Assembly: GCA_963822705.1 (NCBI GenBank)
Contig: CAWGIX010000013.1
Span: 1-64,000 of the forward strand
DNA length: 64,000 nt
From: CAVRQM01 sp963822705
GTDB taxonomy: Bacteria > Pseudomonadota > Alphaproteobacteria > Acetobacterales > Acetobacteraceae
Reading direction: 5' to 3'
Part shown: positions 17,587 through 26,802 of the stretch, in pieces
Layout: each line of letters begins with the position of its first letter
Position numbering within the stretch: position 1 is the stretch's first letter
Translations under genes and position numbers: made by a program
Notes under the pieces: generated by a model
Database searches by the model: none
Told to the model about the DNA's origin: nothing
The model's input: the letters and a program-made list of their open reading frames with translations, nothing else

Positions 17587-18417
17587 TTACGTTTCCTCAT
17601 AACTGTGCCCCGCCCGTAGCGCCTCGCGCACGCGATGCGCCACGCGCAAAAACTCCGGCGTCTCGCGCATGTCCAATTCGCGCTCGCCGGGCAACTCCAC
17701 GGCGATTTCCTCGATCACCCGCCCCGGCCGCGGCGACATCACCACGATCCTGGTCGACAAGAACACCGCCTCGGGAATCGAGTGCGTGACGAACACCACC
17801 GTCATCCCGGTGCGCCGCCACAGCCGATTCAGGTGCAGGTTCAGGCCGTCGCGGGTAATCTCGTCCAGTGCCCCGAACGGCTCGTCCATCAGCAGCAGCG
17901 ACGGCTCGAAACTGAGGGCTCGCGCAATCGACACGCGCTGCTGCATGCCCCCGGACAATTGCCACGGAAACCGCCGTCGGAATTTCTCCAGCCCCACCAA
18001 CTCCAGATATTTCTGTGCGCGTTGCCGCTGCTCGGCGCGGGAAAATCCCATCACTTCCAGCGGGAGCCAGACGTTGCGCTCCACGGTGCGCCATGGGAAC
18101 AGGGCCGGCGCCTGGAACACGTACCCGTAGGCGCGCGCTTGGCGCGCCTGTTCAGGCGTGCGGCCGGTCACAGAGAGCGTGCCGGAGGTCGGGCGCTCCA
18201 GATCGGCAATGGCGCGCAGCAATGTGGTCTTGCCGCAGCCCGATGGTCCGATCAGCGACACGAAGCCACCGCTCGGCACGGATAGGGATACGTGCGACAG
18301 CGCCTCGGTCCGCTGCCCATCGGACTCGAATACCAGCGAAACGTCGCGCGCCTTTACCACCGGGGCGGCGTCGCGCGCTGGTGAGGCTGATGCGGTCAGT
18401 TCGAATGCATCAGCCAC
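17587..18417 (-). CDS. ABC transporter ATP-binding protein, NitT/TauT (SsuB/TauB) type
   Basis: A 276-residue ATPase with Walker A GPSGCGKTT, Q-loop YVFQAPALFPWRTV, signature LSGGMQQRVSIARAL, Walker B LLLMDEPFGALDEITR and the H-loop VTHSIPEA. The sequence around VFQAPALFPW and SIPEAVFL places it with nitrate/taurine/sulfonate-type or pyrimidine-type ATPases, not with polar amino-acid ATPases. It starts at GTG 18417, overlapping hyuC by 8 bases, and ends the minus-strand cluster. Its own permease and binding protein are not adjacent; the only transport genes in the cluster are the Aap-type genes upstream. Confidence 0.9.
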   Translation of the reverse strand: MADAFELTASASPARDAAPVVKARDVSLVFESDGQRTEALSHVSLSVPSGGFVSLIGPSGCGKTTLLRAIADLERPTSGTLSVTGRTPEQARQARAYGYVFQAPALFPWRTVERNVWLPLEVMGFSRAEQRQRAQKYLELVGLEKFRRRFPWQLSGGMQQRVSIARALSFEPSLLLMDEPFGALDEITRDGLNLHLNRLWRRTGMTVVFVTHSIPEAVFLSTRIVVMSPRPGRVIEEIAVELPGERELDMRETPEFLRVAHRVREALRAGHSYEET

Positions 18418-19681
18418 GCGCCTGCTCGGCAAGGCGTTGGTCAGTATCCAGCACGGCATGCAGCAGCACGTTTGCGCCGGCGATCACGTGCGCCTGCTCG
18501 GCGCTCTCCGCCTCGTTGTGGCTGAGGCCGCCGGCGCAGGGGACGAACACCATGGTGGTGGGCGCCACGCGGGCGATGTAGGCGGAATCGTGACCCGCTC
18601 CCGATACGATTCTTCTCGCGGGAAAGTCCAGCGCCTCCGCCGCGCGCTCCACAGAAGCAATGCACGCTTCATCGAACCGCACCGCGGCCGAATCCCAGAT
18701 GCGCTCAATGGCGGCATGCACCCGTCCCTCGGAGGCGATCTGGTCCACGGCGTCGCGCACCTCGTGTTCCATCGCGGCTACGACGGCGTCGTCCGGGTGA
18801 CGCAGGTCGATGCTAAAAAACACCGAGCCCGGGATCACGTTGCGACTGTTGGGATGGCTCTCGATCAGCCCCACCGTGCCCACCGCGTCGGGCGCGTGCG
18901 CCATCGCCGCCGCATGCACCGCGGCTACCATGCGCGACGCCGCCAGCAGCGCATCGTGGCGAAGCCCCATCGGCGTGGACCCCGCATGCGCCTCCGCACC
19001 GGTGACGGTCACCTCGTACCAGCGCATGCCCTGCACGCCGGTGACGATGCCGATCACTTTCTCTTCCACCTCCAGGATAGGGCCCTGCTCGATGTGGAGC
19101 TCAAAATGCGCCCCCAATTTTTTTCGCACCCCACACGGCTCGGTGCCGCGGTAGCCGATGCGTTCCAGCTCGTCGCCAAATTTTCTGCCTTCGCGATCCG
19201 CGCGAATGTCGGCGAAGGCGCGGTCGAACACGCCCGCAAAGACGCCAGAAGCCAACATGGCGGGCGCGAACCGGCTGCCTTCCTCGTTGGTCCAGTCGAC
19301 CACTTCCAACGGCGCCTCGGTCTCGATGCCCAGATCGTTGAGCGTGCGCAGGATTTCCAGTCCGGAGAGCACGCCGATCACGCCATCGTATTTACCGCCG
19401 GTCGGCTGCGTGTCCAGGTGGCTACCAATGGCGATGGGCGGGAGCGCAGGATTGCGTCCCGGCCGGCGGGCAAAGATGTTGCCCATGTCGTCGACCGATA
19501 CGGTGCAGCCGGCCTCGGTGCACCGCGCCACGAACCAGTCGCGTACTTGCCGGTCAAGATCGGTCAGCGTGAGCCGGCAGATGCCGCCCTTTTGCGTGGC
19601 GCCGATTGCAGCGGTCTCCATGATAGTGGCCCACAGCCGGTCGCCGTCGACCGCTACGTTTTTTGCAATGGATGCCGTCAC
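18410..19681 (-). CDS. hyuC: Zn-dependent amidohydrolase, N-carbamoyl-amino-acid/beta-ureidopropionase type (HyuC)
   Basis: A 423-residue M20-family hydrolase of the HyuC/allantoate amidohydrolase group. Two-metal ligands are visible in IGSHLDTQPTGGKYDGVIG, the catalytic NEEGSRFAP, and HIEQGPILEVE; the terminal GAGHDSAYIAR and GLSHNEAE complete the signature. Directly after preTA the likely reaction is hydrolysis of N-carbamoyl-beta-alanine or N-carbamoyl-beta-aminoisobutyrate, the last step of reductive pyrimidine breakdown; allantoate or another carbamoyl amino acid is possible. The GTG start at 19681 overlaps the preA stop by 4 bases. Confidence 0.92.
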   Translation of the reverse strand: MTASIAKNVAVDGDRLWATIMETAAIGATQKGGICRLTLTDLDRQVRDWFVARCTEAGCTVSVDDMGNIFARRPGRNPALPPIAIGSHLDTQPTGGKYDGVIGVLSGLEILRTLNDLGIETEAPLEVVDWTNEEGSRFAPAMLASGVFAGVFDRAFADIRADREGRKFGDELERIGYRGTEPCGVRKKLGAHFELHIEQGPILEVEEKVIGIVTGVQGMRWYEVTVTGAEAHAGSTPMGLRHDALLAASRMVAAVHAAAMAHAPDAVGTVGLIESHPNSRNVIPGSVFFSIDLRHPDDAVVAAMEHEVRDAVDQIASEGRVHAAIERIWDSAAVRFDEACIASVERAAEALDFPARRIVSGAGHDSAYIARVAPTTMVFVPCAGGLSHNEAESAEQAHVIAGANVLLHAVLDTDQRLAEQARG

Positions 19682-20952
19682 TCCGCGGCGATCCGCAGCG
19701 GGTTGTTCGGATGCTCCTGCCAAGTCATGCGGCCGGTCGCCGGCATCGCCACCATGGTGATGCAGCGCTCCACCGGGCAGACATGCGCACACAGATTGCA
19801 GCCGACGCACTCCGCGTCGATCACCTCGTACCGCCGCGCTCCGTCGATCCGCAGGGCGGCAATCGCCTGGTGCGAGGTGTCCTCGCAGGCGATGTGGCAC
19901 AGGCCGCATTTGATGCACAAATCCTGGTCGATGCGGGCCTTGGTGACGTAGGCGAGATTCAAGTCGCCCCAATGCACGTAGTTGCGCACCGCCCGACTGC
20001 GGAAATCGTCCAGCGTGCCAAAGCCCTTTTCGTCCATCCAGTTGGACAGGCCATCGATCATGTCGTCGACGATGCGGAACCCGCGATGCATCGCTGCGGT
20101 GCAGACCTGCACCGTTCCCGCGCCCATGGCCACGAACTCGGCCGCGTCGCGCCAGCCGGAAATGCCGCCGATGCCGGAGATCGGCAATCCGGCGCACTCG
20201 GGATCGCGGGCGATGTCGCGCCACCATGCGCAAGGCAATCGGTTTCACGGCTGGACCGCAATAGCCGCCGTGCGTGCCTTGCCCGTCCACTACCGGTTCC
20301 GGCGCCATGGCGTCGAGGTCAACCCCGGTGATCGACTGCAACGTGTTGATCAGCGACACGCCATCCGCCCCGCCGCGCTTCGCCGCCTGCGCGGGTGCCA
20401 GAATGTTGGTGATGTTGGGCGTCAGTTTCACCAGCACCGGCAACCGGGAATACTGCTTGCACCAGCGCGGTGACCATCTCGCACGTATTCCGGCACTTGG
20501 CCCACGGCCGAGCCCATGTTGCGCTCGCTCATGCCGTGCGGACAGCCGAAATTCAGCTCGATGCCGTCGCAACCGGTGTCTTCGACCAGCGGCAGGATCG
20601 CTCTCCAGGCCTGCTCCGTGCACGGCACCATCAGGCTGACCACCAGCGCCCGGTCGGGCCAGTCCCGCTTCACCTGCGCGATCTCGCGCAAATTCACGTC
20701 CAGCGGCCGGTCGGTGATCAGCTCGATGTTGTTGAACCCCGCCATGCGCACGCCGCCGTGGCTGACGGCGCCATAGCGGCTGCACACGTTCACGATCGGC
20801 GGGTCCTCGCCCAGCGTTTTCCACACCGCCCCGCCCCAGCCGGCCTCGAACGCCCGCACCACGTTATACGCCTTGTCGGTCGGCGGCGCGGAGGCGAGCC
20901 AGAACGGATTGGGCGAGCTTATGCCGGCAAAATTCGTGGCAAGGTCAGCCAT
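19678..20952 (-). CDS. preA: NAD-dependent dihydropyrimidine dehydrogenase subunit PreA, two frameshifts
   Basis: Catalytic FMN subunit that reduces uracil and thymine to the dihydro forms. The barrel domain begins LATNFAGISSPNPFWLASAPPTD and carries GIELNFGCPHGMSERNMG and LVKLTPNITNI. The C-terminus holds two [4Fe-4S] motifs, CIKCGLCHIACED and CVGCNLCAHVCPVERC. The frame changes near 20480 and again near 20240, with perfect family continuity across each. Length ~425 residues fits PreA. Start ATG 20952 overlaps the preT stop; GTG 20964 is an alternative. Confidence 0.95.
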
Positions 20953-22288
20953 GTCTTTCACCACCCATCAGCGCGCGATGGATCGATTCCGCCGCGATCT
21001 TCCCGTCCTGCACCGCAGCGACGGTCAGGTCTGGACCGACGATGCAATCGCCGCCTGCCCAAACTCCTGGAGTTGGCGTGCGGCGTTCGGCATCCACTGC
21101 GATGCGGCCACCCTGCACCAGTGCCTGCGCGAACGGAGCAAAAACCTGCCCCACCGCCTTCAGCACCATGTCGGCCTTCAGCACCACCGTGCCGCCGGCC
21201 GGAACCGGGCGCCCCGCATTGTCCGGCCGGGTTCGGGCAAACTCGACACCGGTTACGCGACCGGCTTCGCCCAGCAGCCGCAGCGGTGTCAGCCAGTGGC
21301 GGATCAGCACGCCATTGCTCTGCGCCCATTCCTGCTCGGCGCCGGTCGCGGTCATGCTGTCGGGCCCACGCCGGTACACCATCGTCACCAGTTCGGCGCC
21401 GAGCCGCTTGGATTGCGTGGCCGCGTCGATGGCGGTATTGCCGCCGCCAATCACCACCACGCGGCGTCCGATCGGCAGCGCCCGCTTGTCGGCCTGCCGC
21501 AACTCGGCAATGAAATCCACGGCGTCGCGCACGCCGTTCAGCGTTTCTCCATCGATACCCAGCGTGCGCACGCCGGCCAGCCCGACGCCCAGAAACACCG
21601 CATCGAAATTTTGCCGCAGCTCATCAAGCCCGATATCGACGCCGAAGGTGCCGTGGCGCACTGCAATGCCGCCGATGGCCATCAGCCAGGCTAGCTCACG
21701 CTGGGCAAAATCGTCGGCCAGTTTGTAGGCGGCGATGCCGTATTCGTTGAGCCCGCCGGGTTTTTCCCGCGCATCGAACACCGTCACGTCATGGCCGTAG
21801 CGTGCCAGGCGGTGCGCAGTGGAAAACCCGGCCGGTCCGGCGCCCACCACGGCGATGCGCTTGCCCGTCGCGGGCGCGCGGGCGAACGGGGTGGGTTCGC
21901 GTTCCATGAGCCAGTCGGTGGCATGGCGCTGCAGTGCGCCGATCTGCACCGGCCGGCCCTCTTCGGCCATGCGCACGCAAGCGCCCTCGCACAGAATTTC
22001 GGTGGGGCACACGCGGGCACAGGTGCCGCCAAAAATGTTGGCCTCCAAAATGCGGAGCGCCGACCCGCGCAGATTGCCGGAGCCGATCTTGCGGATGAAC
22101 CCCGGAATGTCGATGCGGGTGGGACAGGCTTCGATACAGGGGGCGTCGTGGCAAAAATAGCAGCGATTGGCCTCCACGACGGCTTGGTCGCGGGTCAGCG
22201 GCGGGGAGATGTCGGCGAAATTGCGGGCCAGGGCCGCCGCGTCGAGGCGCCCGGCGGCGATGTCGGGCGAGGCTTGGTCGGCTTGCAT
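20945..22288 (-). CDS. preT: NAD-dependent dihydropyrimidine dehydrogenase subunit PreT
   Basis: A 447-residue electron-transfer subunit. N-terminal cysteines for two iron-sulphur clusters are in CYFCHDAPCIEACPTRIDIP and GTCARVCPTEILCEGAC. FAD binding follows with VVGAGPAGFSTAHRLARYGHD, then the NAD(P)H Rossmann segment VVVIGGGNTAIDAATQSKRLG, and the closing GGDCIVGPDLTVAAVQDG. All motifs are intact and in one frame. It passes electrons from NADH to PreA, whose gene overlaps the preT stop by 8 bases. It follows the FAH-family gene on the same strand after about 100 bp. Confidence 0.96.
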   Translation of the reverse strand: MQADQASPDIAAGRLDAAALARNFADISPPLTRDQAVVEANRCYFCHDAPCIEACPTRIDIPGFIRKIGSGNLRGSALRILEANIFGGTCARVCPTEILCEGACVRMAEEGRPVQIGALQRHATDWLMEREPTPFARAPATGKRIAVVGAGPAGFSTAHRLARYGHDVTVFDAREKPGGLNEYGIAAYKLADDFAQRELAWLMAIGGIAVRHGTFGVDIGLDELRQNFDAVFLGVGLAGVRTLGIDGETLNGVRDAVDFIAELRQADKRALPIGRRVVVIGGGNTAIDAATQSKRLGAELVTMVYRRGPDSMTATGAEQEWAQSNGVLIRHWLTPLRLLGEAGRVTGVEFARTRPDNAGRPVPAGGTVVLKADMVLKAVGQVFAPFAQALVQGGRIAVDAERRTPTPGVWAGGDCIVGPDLTVAAVQDGKIAAESIHRALMGGERHG

Positions 22289-22386
22289 GTCCCAGAGAAC
22301 GGCAACCCGGGCCGGGCCGTCAAGGCGAACGACGCCTGTGCTGGCTCATGCCGCCGATATGCCATCGGATGGTCTTTTTGGTCAGG

Positions 22387-23070
22387 TTAGACGATCCGCG
22401 TGTGCACAGTCCCGACCCCTTCGACCTCTCCCTCGAGGAGGTCGCCGCGCACCACGGCCGCCACGCCCTCGGGCGTCCCGGAGAAAATCAGGTCGCCCGG
22501 TGCCAGGCGCACCAGGCCAGATAGGTAGGAAACGGTCTCCGCCACGCTCCAGATCATTTTGGACAGGTCGGACGACTGCCGCACCGTGCTGTTCACGCGC
22601 AGCATAATGCGCCCGTGTGTCGGATCGGGCAGATGGGCGGCGGGCACGAGGTCGCCGATCGGGGCGGAGTGGTCGAAGCCTTTCGCCATATCCCAGGGCT
22701 TGCCGGCCTTCTTGGCGGCGGCCTGCAGGTCGCGCCGGGTCATATCGAGCCCCGCGCCGTATCCCCACACATGGGCCAGCGCTCCTTCAACAGAAATGTC
22801 TTCCCCGCCTTCGCCGATCGCCACCACGAGCTCCATTTCGTAGTGCAGATCCGCGGTCTTTGTCGGGTACGGCATATCCGCGCCGCCGGGCACCAGCGCG
22901 TCTGCCGGTTTGGTGAAGAAAAACGGCGGCTCGCGCATATCGCCGCCCATCTCGCGCACATGCTCGGCGTAGTTGCGCCCGACGCAGAATACCCGACGCA
23001 CCGGAAAGCATCCCCCGCCCTGCACGGGCACGGTCACGACAGGCGGCGGCGGGATCACAGTGTCGGGCAT
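22387..23070 (-). CDS. Fumarylacetoacetate hydrolase (FAH) family protein
   Basis: A 227-residue single-domain FAH-fold hydrolase or isomerase. The start FCVGRNYAEHVREMGG and PFFFTKPADALVPGG are characteristic, and metal-binding acids lie in LHYEMELVVAIGEGG. Then GYGAGLDMTRRDLQ, KGFDHSAPIGDLVP and GDLIFSGTPEGVAAV follow. The fold includes fumarylpyruvate hydrolases, acylpyruvases and oxaloacetate decarboxylases, so the substrate cannot be set by sequence. Start ATG 23070 begins the family homology. The gene is co-directional with and upstream of preT; it is not a known step of pyrimidine reduction, so it may handle a downstream keto acid. Confidence 0.9.
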   Translation of the reverse strand: MPDTVIPPPPVVTVPVQGGGCFPVRRVFCVGRNYAEHVREMGGDMREPPFFFTKPADALVPGGADMPYPTKTADLHYEMELVVAIGEGGEDISVEGALAHVWGYGAGLDMTRRDLQAAAKKAGKPWDMAKGFDHSAPIGDLVPAAHLPDPTHGRIMLRVNSTVRQSSDLSKMIWSVAETVSYLSGLVRLAPGDLIFSGTPEGVAAVVRGDLLEGEVEGVGTVHTRIV

Positions 23071-23230
23071 CTTGCGCACACTCCAGAAAACGTCCCGACC
23101 ATTGGCATGCGCGAGCAAACAGGCCAAGCGCTGTAAGCCCCCATGCCGGCGTGCTACACTGTCGGCATGAGCGCCTTCCGCTGCCGTTGGCAGAACTCTA
23201 CCGCGCCGCCCCGCCAGCTCCTCGCCAAAA

Positions 23231-24354
23231 CTAGGCCGAGCGGGCGAGCCGGCGCTCAAAACTGCGGCCGTAGGCGGACATGGCAAAGCAGCACACGAAG
23301 AACACACAAGCCGCGAACATATAGCCCTCAGGGGCGAACCCCAACCATGCGGGGTCTTTGAGGGCCTGGTTCACCGCACCCAGCAGGTCCGACAGGCCGA
23401 TGATCGTTACAAGGGTGGTGTCCTTGAACAGGTCCACGATCGTATTGACAATCGCCGGCACGACGATGCGCAGCGCTTGCGGCAATACCACGAACGCCTG
23501 GACCTGGCCCCAATGCAGGCCCAGCGAATACGCCGCCTCCTGCTGCCCCTCCGGCACGCCCTGCAGGCCGCCGCGGACCACCTCGGCCATGTAGGCGGCG
23601 TTGAACAGCACCAGCGCGATCATGGCCCGCAGCAGGCGGTCGACGCTAACGCCATTTGGCAAGAACAGCGGCACCATGACCGCGGACATGAACAGCACGG
23701 TCAGCAGCGGCACGCCGCGCCACAACTCGATGAAGCCGACCGACAGCATGCGCACCACCGGCAGGCGCGACTGGCGCCCGAGCGCCAGCAGCACGCCCAG
23801 CGGCAGCGAGCCCGCCACGGTGACGAAGGAGATCACCACGTCAAGCATGAGCCCGCCCCACGCGGACGTGTCGACGAATGCCAGGCCAGCCACGCCGCCG
23901 ACCAGCAACACCCAAGCCAGGAGCGGGAACACGATCAGCAGCAGCGCCAGCCACAGCCAGCGGCGGCGCGTCCGCGCGCGCATCGCGGGCCAGGCAAAAA
24001 CCGCAAGCAGCAGCGCGGCCAAGCCGACGCGCCAGCGCTCGGAGGCAGGATAATGGCCGAAGAAGAACAGCGGCAAGCCGCACCCGGATGAACGTCCAGC
24101 ATGCGCCGTCCGGCCCGCAAGCCGCGCGCGAGACCCCTGATACGCTCGCATTGACGACGGCCCAGCGAAACAACGGCGGCACGACGAGTGCGAGAAAGCC
24201 CAGCACCGCCAGCGTGAGCAAAAAGTCCAGTTTGCTGCCGAACAGGTTGCGTCGCGCCCAGTCGGCAGCCCGGCGCAGCCGGGGCGGCGGCACTGTCGGG
24301 CACGAAATCCCCGGCCCCGGGCTGCGGCATGGGCAGTGCGACGGGGACCGCCAT
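23231..24354 (-). CDS. aapM: General L-amino acid ABC transporter permease AapM-like, two frameshifts
   Basis: Inner-membrane permease of the polar amino acid family. The C-terminal part is intact and shows ELWRGVPLLTVLFM, AEVVRGGLQGVPEGQQEAA and the ATPase-contact EAA loop SLGLHWGQVQAFVVLPQALR, with several helices. The N-terminal region (LRRAADWARRNLFGSKLDFL, and GPDGACWTFIR) is in two other frames; changes occur near 24280 and 24090. Corrected length about 375 residues matches AapM. Start ATG 24354 overlaps the aapQ stop by one base. No AapP-type ATPase gene follows. Confidence 0.9.
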
Positions 24355-25469
24355 CAGCGACCCACCAGGGCGACGTGCCGGTTGTACCAGTTCATGAAGG
24401 CGGACGCGGCCAGATTGATGGCCAGGAAAATCGCCATCAGGATGAAGATCGTCTCCAGCTCGCGGCCCGACTGGTTCAGCACGGTTCCGGCAAAAATCTG
24501 GAACAGTTCCGGATAGGCCACCGCCGCGCCGAGCGAGCTGCTCTTGATGATATTCACATACTGGCTCGTCAGCGGCGGCACCATCACGCGCAGCGCCTGC
24601 GGCAGCACCACCTTCGCGAGCACATGACGCGGCCGCAGCCCGAGACTGAGTGCGGCCTCGCGCTGGCCCTTGTGCACGGACAGGATGGCGGCGCGGACGA
24701 TTTCGGCAATGAATGCGGCACCGTAGATCGACAACCCCGCCCAGAGCGCCACCAGTTCCGGAGGTACCTGCGTACCGCCGGCGATGTTGAAGCCGCGCAA
24801 GGCGGGCCGCTGCACCTCGGCGATGCTGCAAATGAAGAGCGCGCCGGAAAGCCCCGGCAGCAGCAGGGCACGCGGCCGAGCCGGGCGCCCCGCCAGGGTA
24901 GGCGCCCCGCGATCGGGGTGGCCACCAGCAACGCCGCCGCCAATGGCAGCAGCCACGACGCGCGCGGCGCCATCAAGACGTTCGGCAGATAGAGACCGCG
25001 GATGTTCAGCAGAAAGCCGCCCGGCAAGCCTGATGCTGAAGCGCGGCGGCGGCAAGGTTTGCAGCACCGCGACATACCAGAAAATGATCTGCAGCAGCTG
25101 CGGCGTGTTGCGCACCAGCTCGATGAAGCCGAGCGGAATGTTGCGCACCAGAAAATTGCCGGAGAGCCGCATGACACCGACCACCAGCCCCAAAAACGTC
25201 GCCGCGACGATGGCCATCGCCGAGACCAGCAGCGTGTTCGCCGTGCACACGAGGAGCGCGCGCGCGTAGGTATCCTCGTCGCGCCAGGCCAGCAGGTGGA
25301 AGGGGATATCGAAATTGGCCCGGTCGCCCAAAAAGCCGAAGCCGAACCCCATGTTGCGCCGGTCGAGATTCTCCGACGCGATCGAGCCGAGATACCAGGC
25401 GACCGCCAGCACGCCAAGCAACAGCACCCATTGCCCGGCGCGGGCGCGCGCGGACGGTCTTACGACCAT
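24354..25469 (-). CDS. aapQ: General L-amino acid ABC transporter permease AapQ-like, internal compensated indel pair
   Basis: A 371-codon permease. The N-terminal helix, the ENLDRRNMGFGFGFLGDRANFDI segment (split here as ENLDRRNMGFGFGFL and ANFDIPF) and VRNTPQLLQIIFWYVAV identify AapQ. The EAA loop is SLGLRPRHVLAKVVLPQALR. Between about 25035 and 24880 the reading frame in use does not match the family; the sister frame does (GLPGGFLLNIRGLYLPNVLM). Two opposite indels therefore scramble roughly 50 residues while leaving the frame open. The gene lies between aapJ (24 bp gap) and aapM. Confidence 0.9.
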   Translation of the reverse strand: MVVRPSARARAGQWVLLLGVLAVAWYLGSIASENLDRRNMGFGFGFLGDRANFDIPFHLLAWRDEDTYARALLVCTANTLLVSAMAIVAATFLGLVVGVMRLSGNFLVRNIPLGFIELVRNTPQLLQIIFWYVAVLQTLPPPRFSIRLAGRLSAEHPRSLSAERLDGAARVVAAAIGGGVAGGHPDRGAPTLAGRPARPRALLLPGLSGALFICSIAEVQRPALRGFNIAGGTQVPPELVALWAGLSIYGAAFIAEIVRAAILSVHKGQREAALSLGLRPRHVLAKVVLPQALRVMVPPLTSQYVNIIKSSSLGAAVAYPELFQIFAGTVLNQSGRELETIFILMAIFLAINLAASAFMNWYNRHVALVGR

Positions 25470-25493
25470 CTGCGAACCGTCAGGCCGGCTGCG

Positions 25494-26540
25494 TCAATGC
25501 CATGTCGGCAACGTCTGCAGCCCGCCTTTGTCGTACAGATCGTTCATGCCGCGCGGCAATCCCAATCCGCCCTGGCCAAAGGTGGCCTCGTAGACCTCGC
25601 CGTAATTGCCGATGTCCTTTACGATGCGCCCGGACCAGCCGTTGTCCACCCCCAGCAATTTGCCGAAATCGCCTTCGACGCCGAAGTAGCGCCGCACGTC
25701 GGGATCTGTCGGGGCCTTTTCCTTGTCCATGGCATTGGCTTTGGTGATGCCCAGCACCTCCGCCTCGAGCATGGCGAAATGCACCCATTTCACCAGCCGC
25801 GTCCACGCCTCGTCGCCCTGGCGCGTGAACGAGCCGAGCGGCTCCAACCCGCCAATCGTTTCTGGCACGAACATCCAGTCGTCCGGCTTCTTCATCGTCG
25901 AGCGTGCGGCGGCGACTGAGCCGCCGTCATCGGTATACCCGTCGCAGCGTCCCGCGTCGGCGGCGGCGAATGCCTCTTCGGGGCGCTCGAACAGCAGCGT
26001 GTTGATCTTGATGTTGTTGGCGCGGTTGTAGTCGGCGATATTCGTCTCCAGCGTGGTGCCGGTCAGCAGGCAGATCGTGGCGCCGTTCAGCTCTTTCAGG
26101 TGCTGCACGCCAAGACTTTTCTTCACCATGAACGTCTGGCCGGTGAAGAAATTCACTGCGGGCTCGTCGAGGCCGAGGTCGGTGTTGCGCTTGAAGCTGT
26201 GTTCGGAGTCGCGGATCAGCACGTCGATCTCGCCCGATTTCAGCACCGAGAACCGCACTTTCGAGGTCGTGCCGATGAACTTTATCTTGGTCGGGCGAGC
26301 CCAGCACGGCGTCGGCGATGGCGCGGCAATAGGCCACATCGAGTCCCTGCCAGTCGCCCGCGGCGTTCTGGAAGGCGTACCCGGTATGCCGGTATCGATG
26401 CCGCAGATCAGCTGCCCGCGTTGTTTTATCGCATCCAGCGTCGGGCTTTTCACCTCGCCCTGCGCCCAGGCATGCGGGGCGAACCCCCACAGCAGGGCCA
26501 ACAGCGCGCCCGCGGCTGCCCGCACTCCGCATTTGATCAT
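25494..26540 (-). CDS. aapJ: General L-amino acid-binding periplasmic protein AapJ-like, internal compensated indel pair
   Basis: A 348-codon periplasmic solute-binding protein with a signal peptide (residues 1-26, ending AWA). Family signatures are TLDAIKQRGQLICGIDTG, IKFIGTTSKVRFSVLKSGEI, DVLIRDSEHSF, and the closing NYGEVYEATFGQ with LGLPRGMNDLY. Between about 26390 and 26295 the family sequence (AFQNAAGDWQGLDVAYCRAI) lies in another frame, so two opposite indels scramble about 30 residues. It heads the minus-strand transporter and catabolic cluster. The 260-bp region upstream probably holds the promoter. Confidence 0.9.
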   Translation of the reverse strand: MIKCGVRAAAGALLALLWGFAPHAWAQGEVKSPTLDAIKQRGQLICGIDTGIPGTPSRTPRATGRDSMWPIAAPSPTPCWARPTKIKFIGTTSKVRFSVLKSGEIDVLIRDSEHSFKRNTDLGLDEPAVNFFTGQTFMVKKSLGVQHLKELNGATICLLTGTTLETNIADYNRANNIKINTLLFERPEEAFAAADAGRCDGYTDDGGSVAAARSTMKKPDDWMFVPETIGGLEPLGSFTRQGDEAWTRLVKWVHFAMLEAEVLGITKANAMDKEKAPTDPDVRRYFGVEGDFGKLLGVDNGWSGRIVKDIGNYGEVYEATFGQGGLGLPRGMNDLYDKGGLQTLPTWH

Positions 26541-26802
26541 GGTCTGCTCCCCTTGCTTTTGCGACCGGCATGTCGCCGGCCCTGGGGCCGGATCGTCGCG
26601 CCGTCGGAGCGGAGACTAGAGGGCGCCTGAGACGCATACCAGCCTTGTGCGCGTTCGGAGGCACGGCAGCTGGCCGGAGCAGCCGCTGCCCATCCCCGGC
26701 GGAGATCTGGTACTAGGCAGCATCGGTTTCGGATAAGCTTGGCGGGAGTTTACCGCATAACGCGGCTCCAGCAGTAGCCGCCCGGCGGGGCGTAGCCTCG
26801 CC

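Noticed and set aside
17587..18417. ABC ATPase considered as the missing AapP
   Set aside because: Its sequence around the Q-loop and signature belongs to the NitT/TauT type, not the polar amino-acid type.
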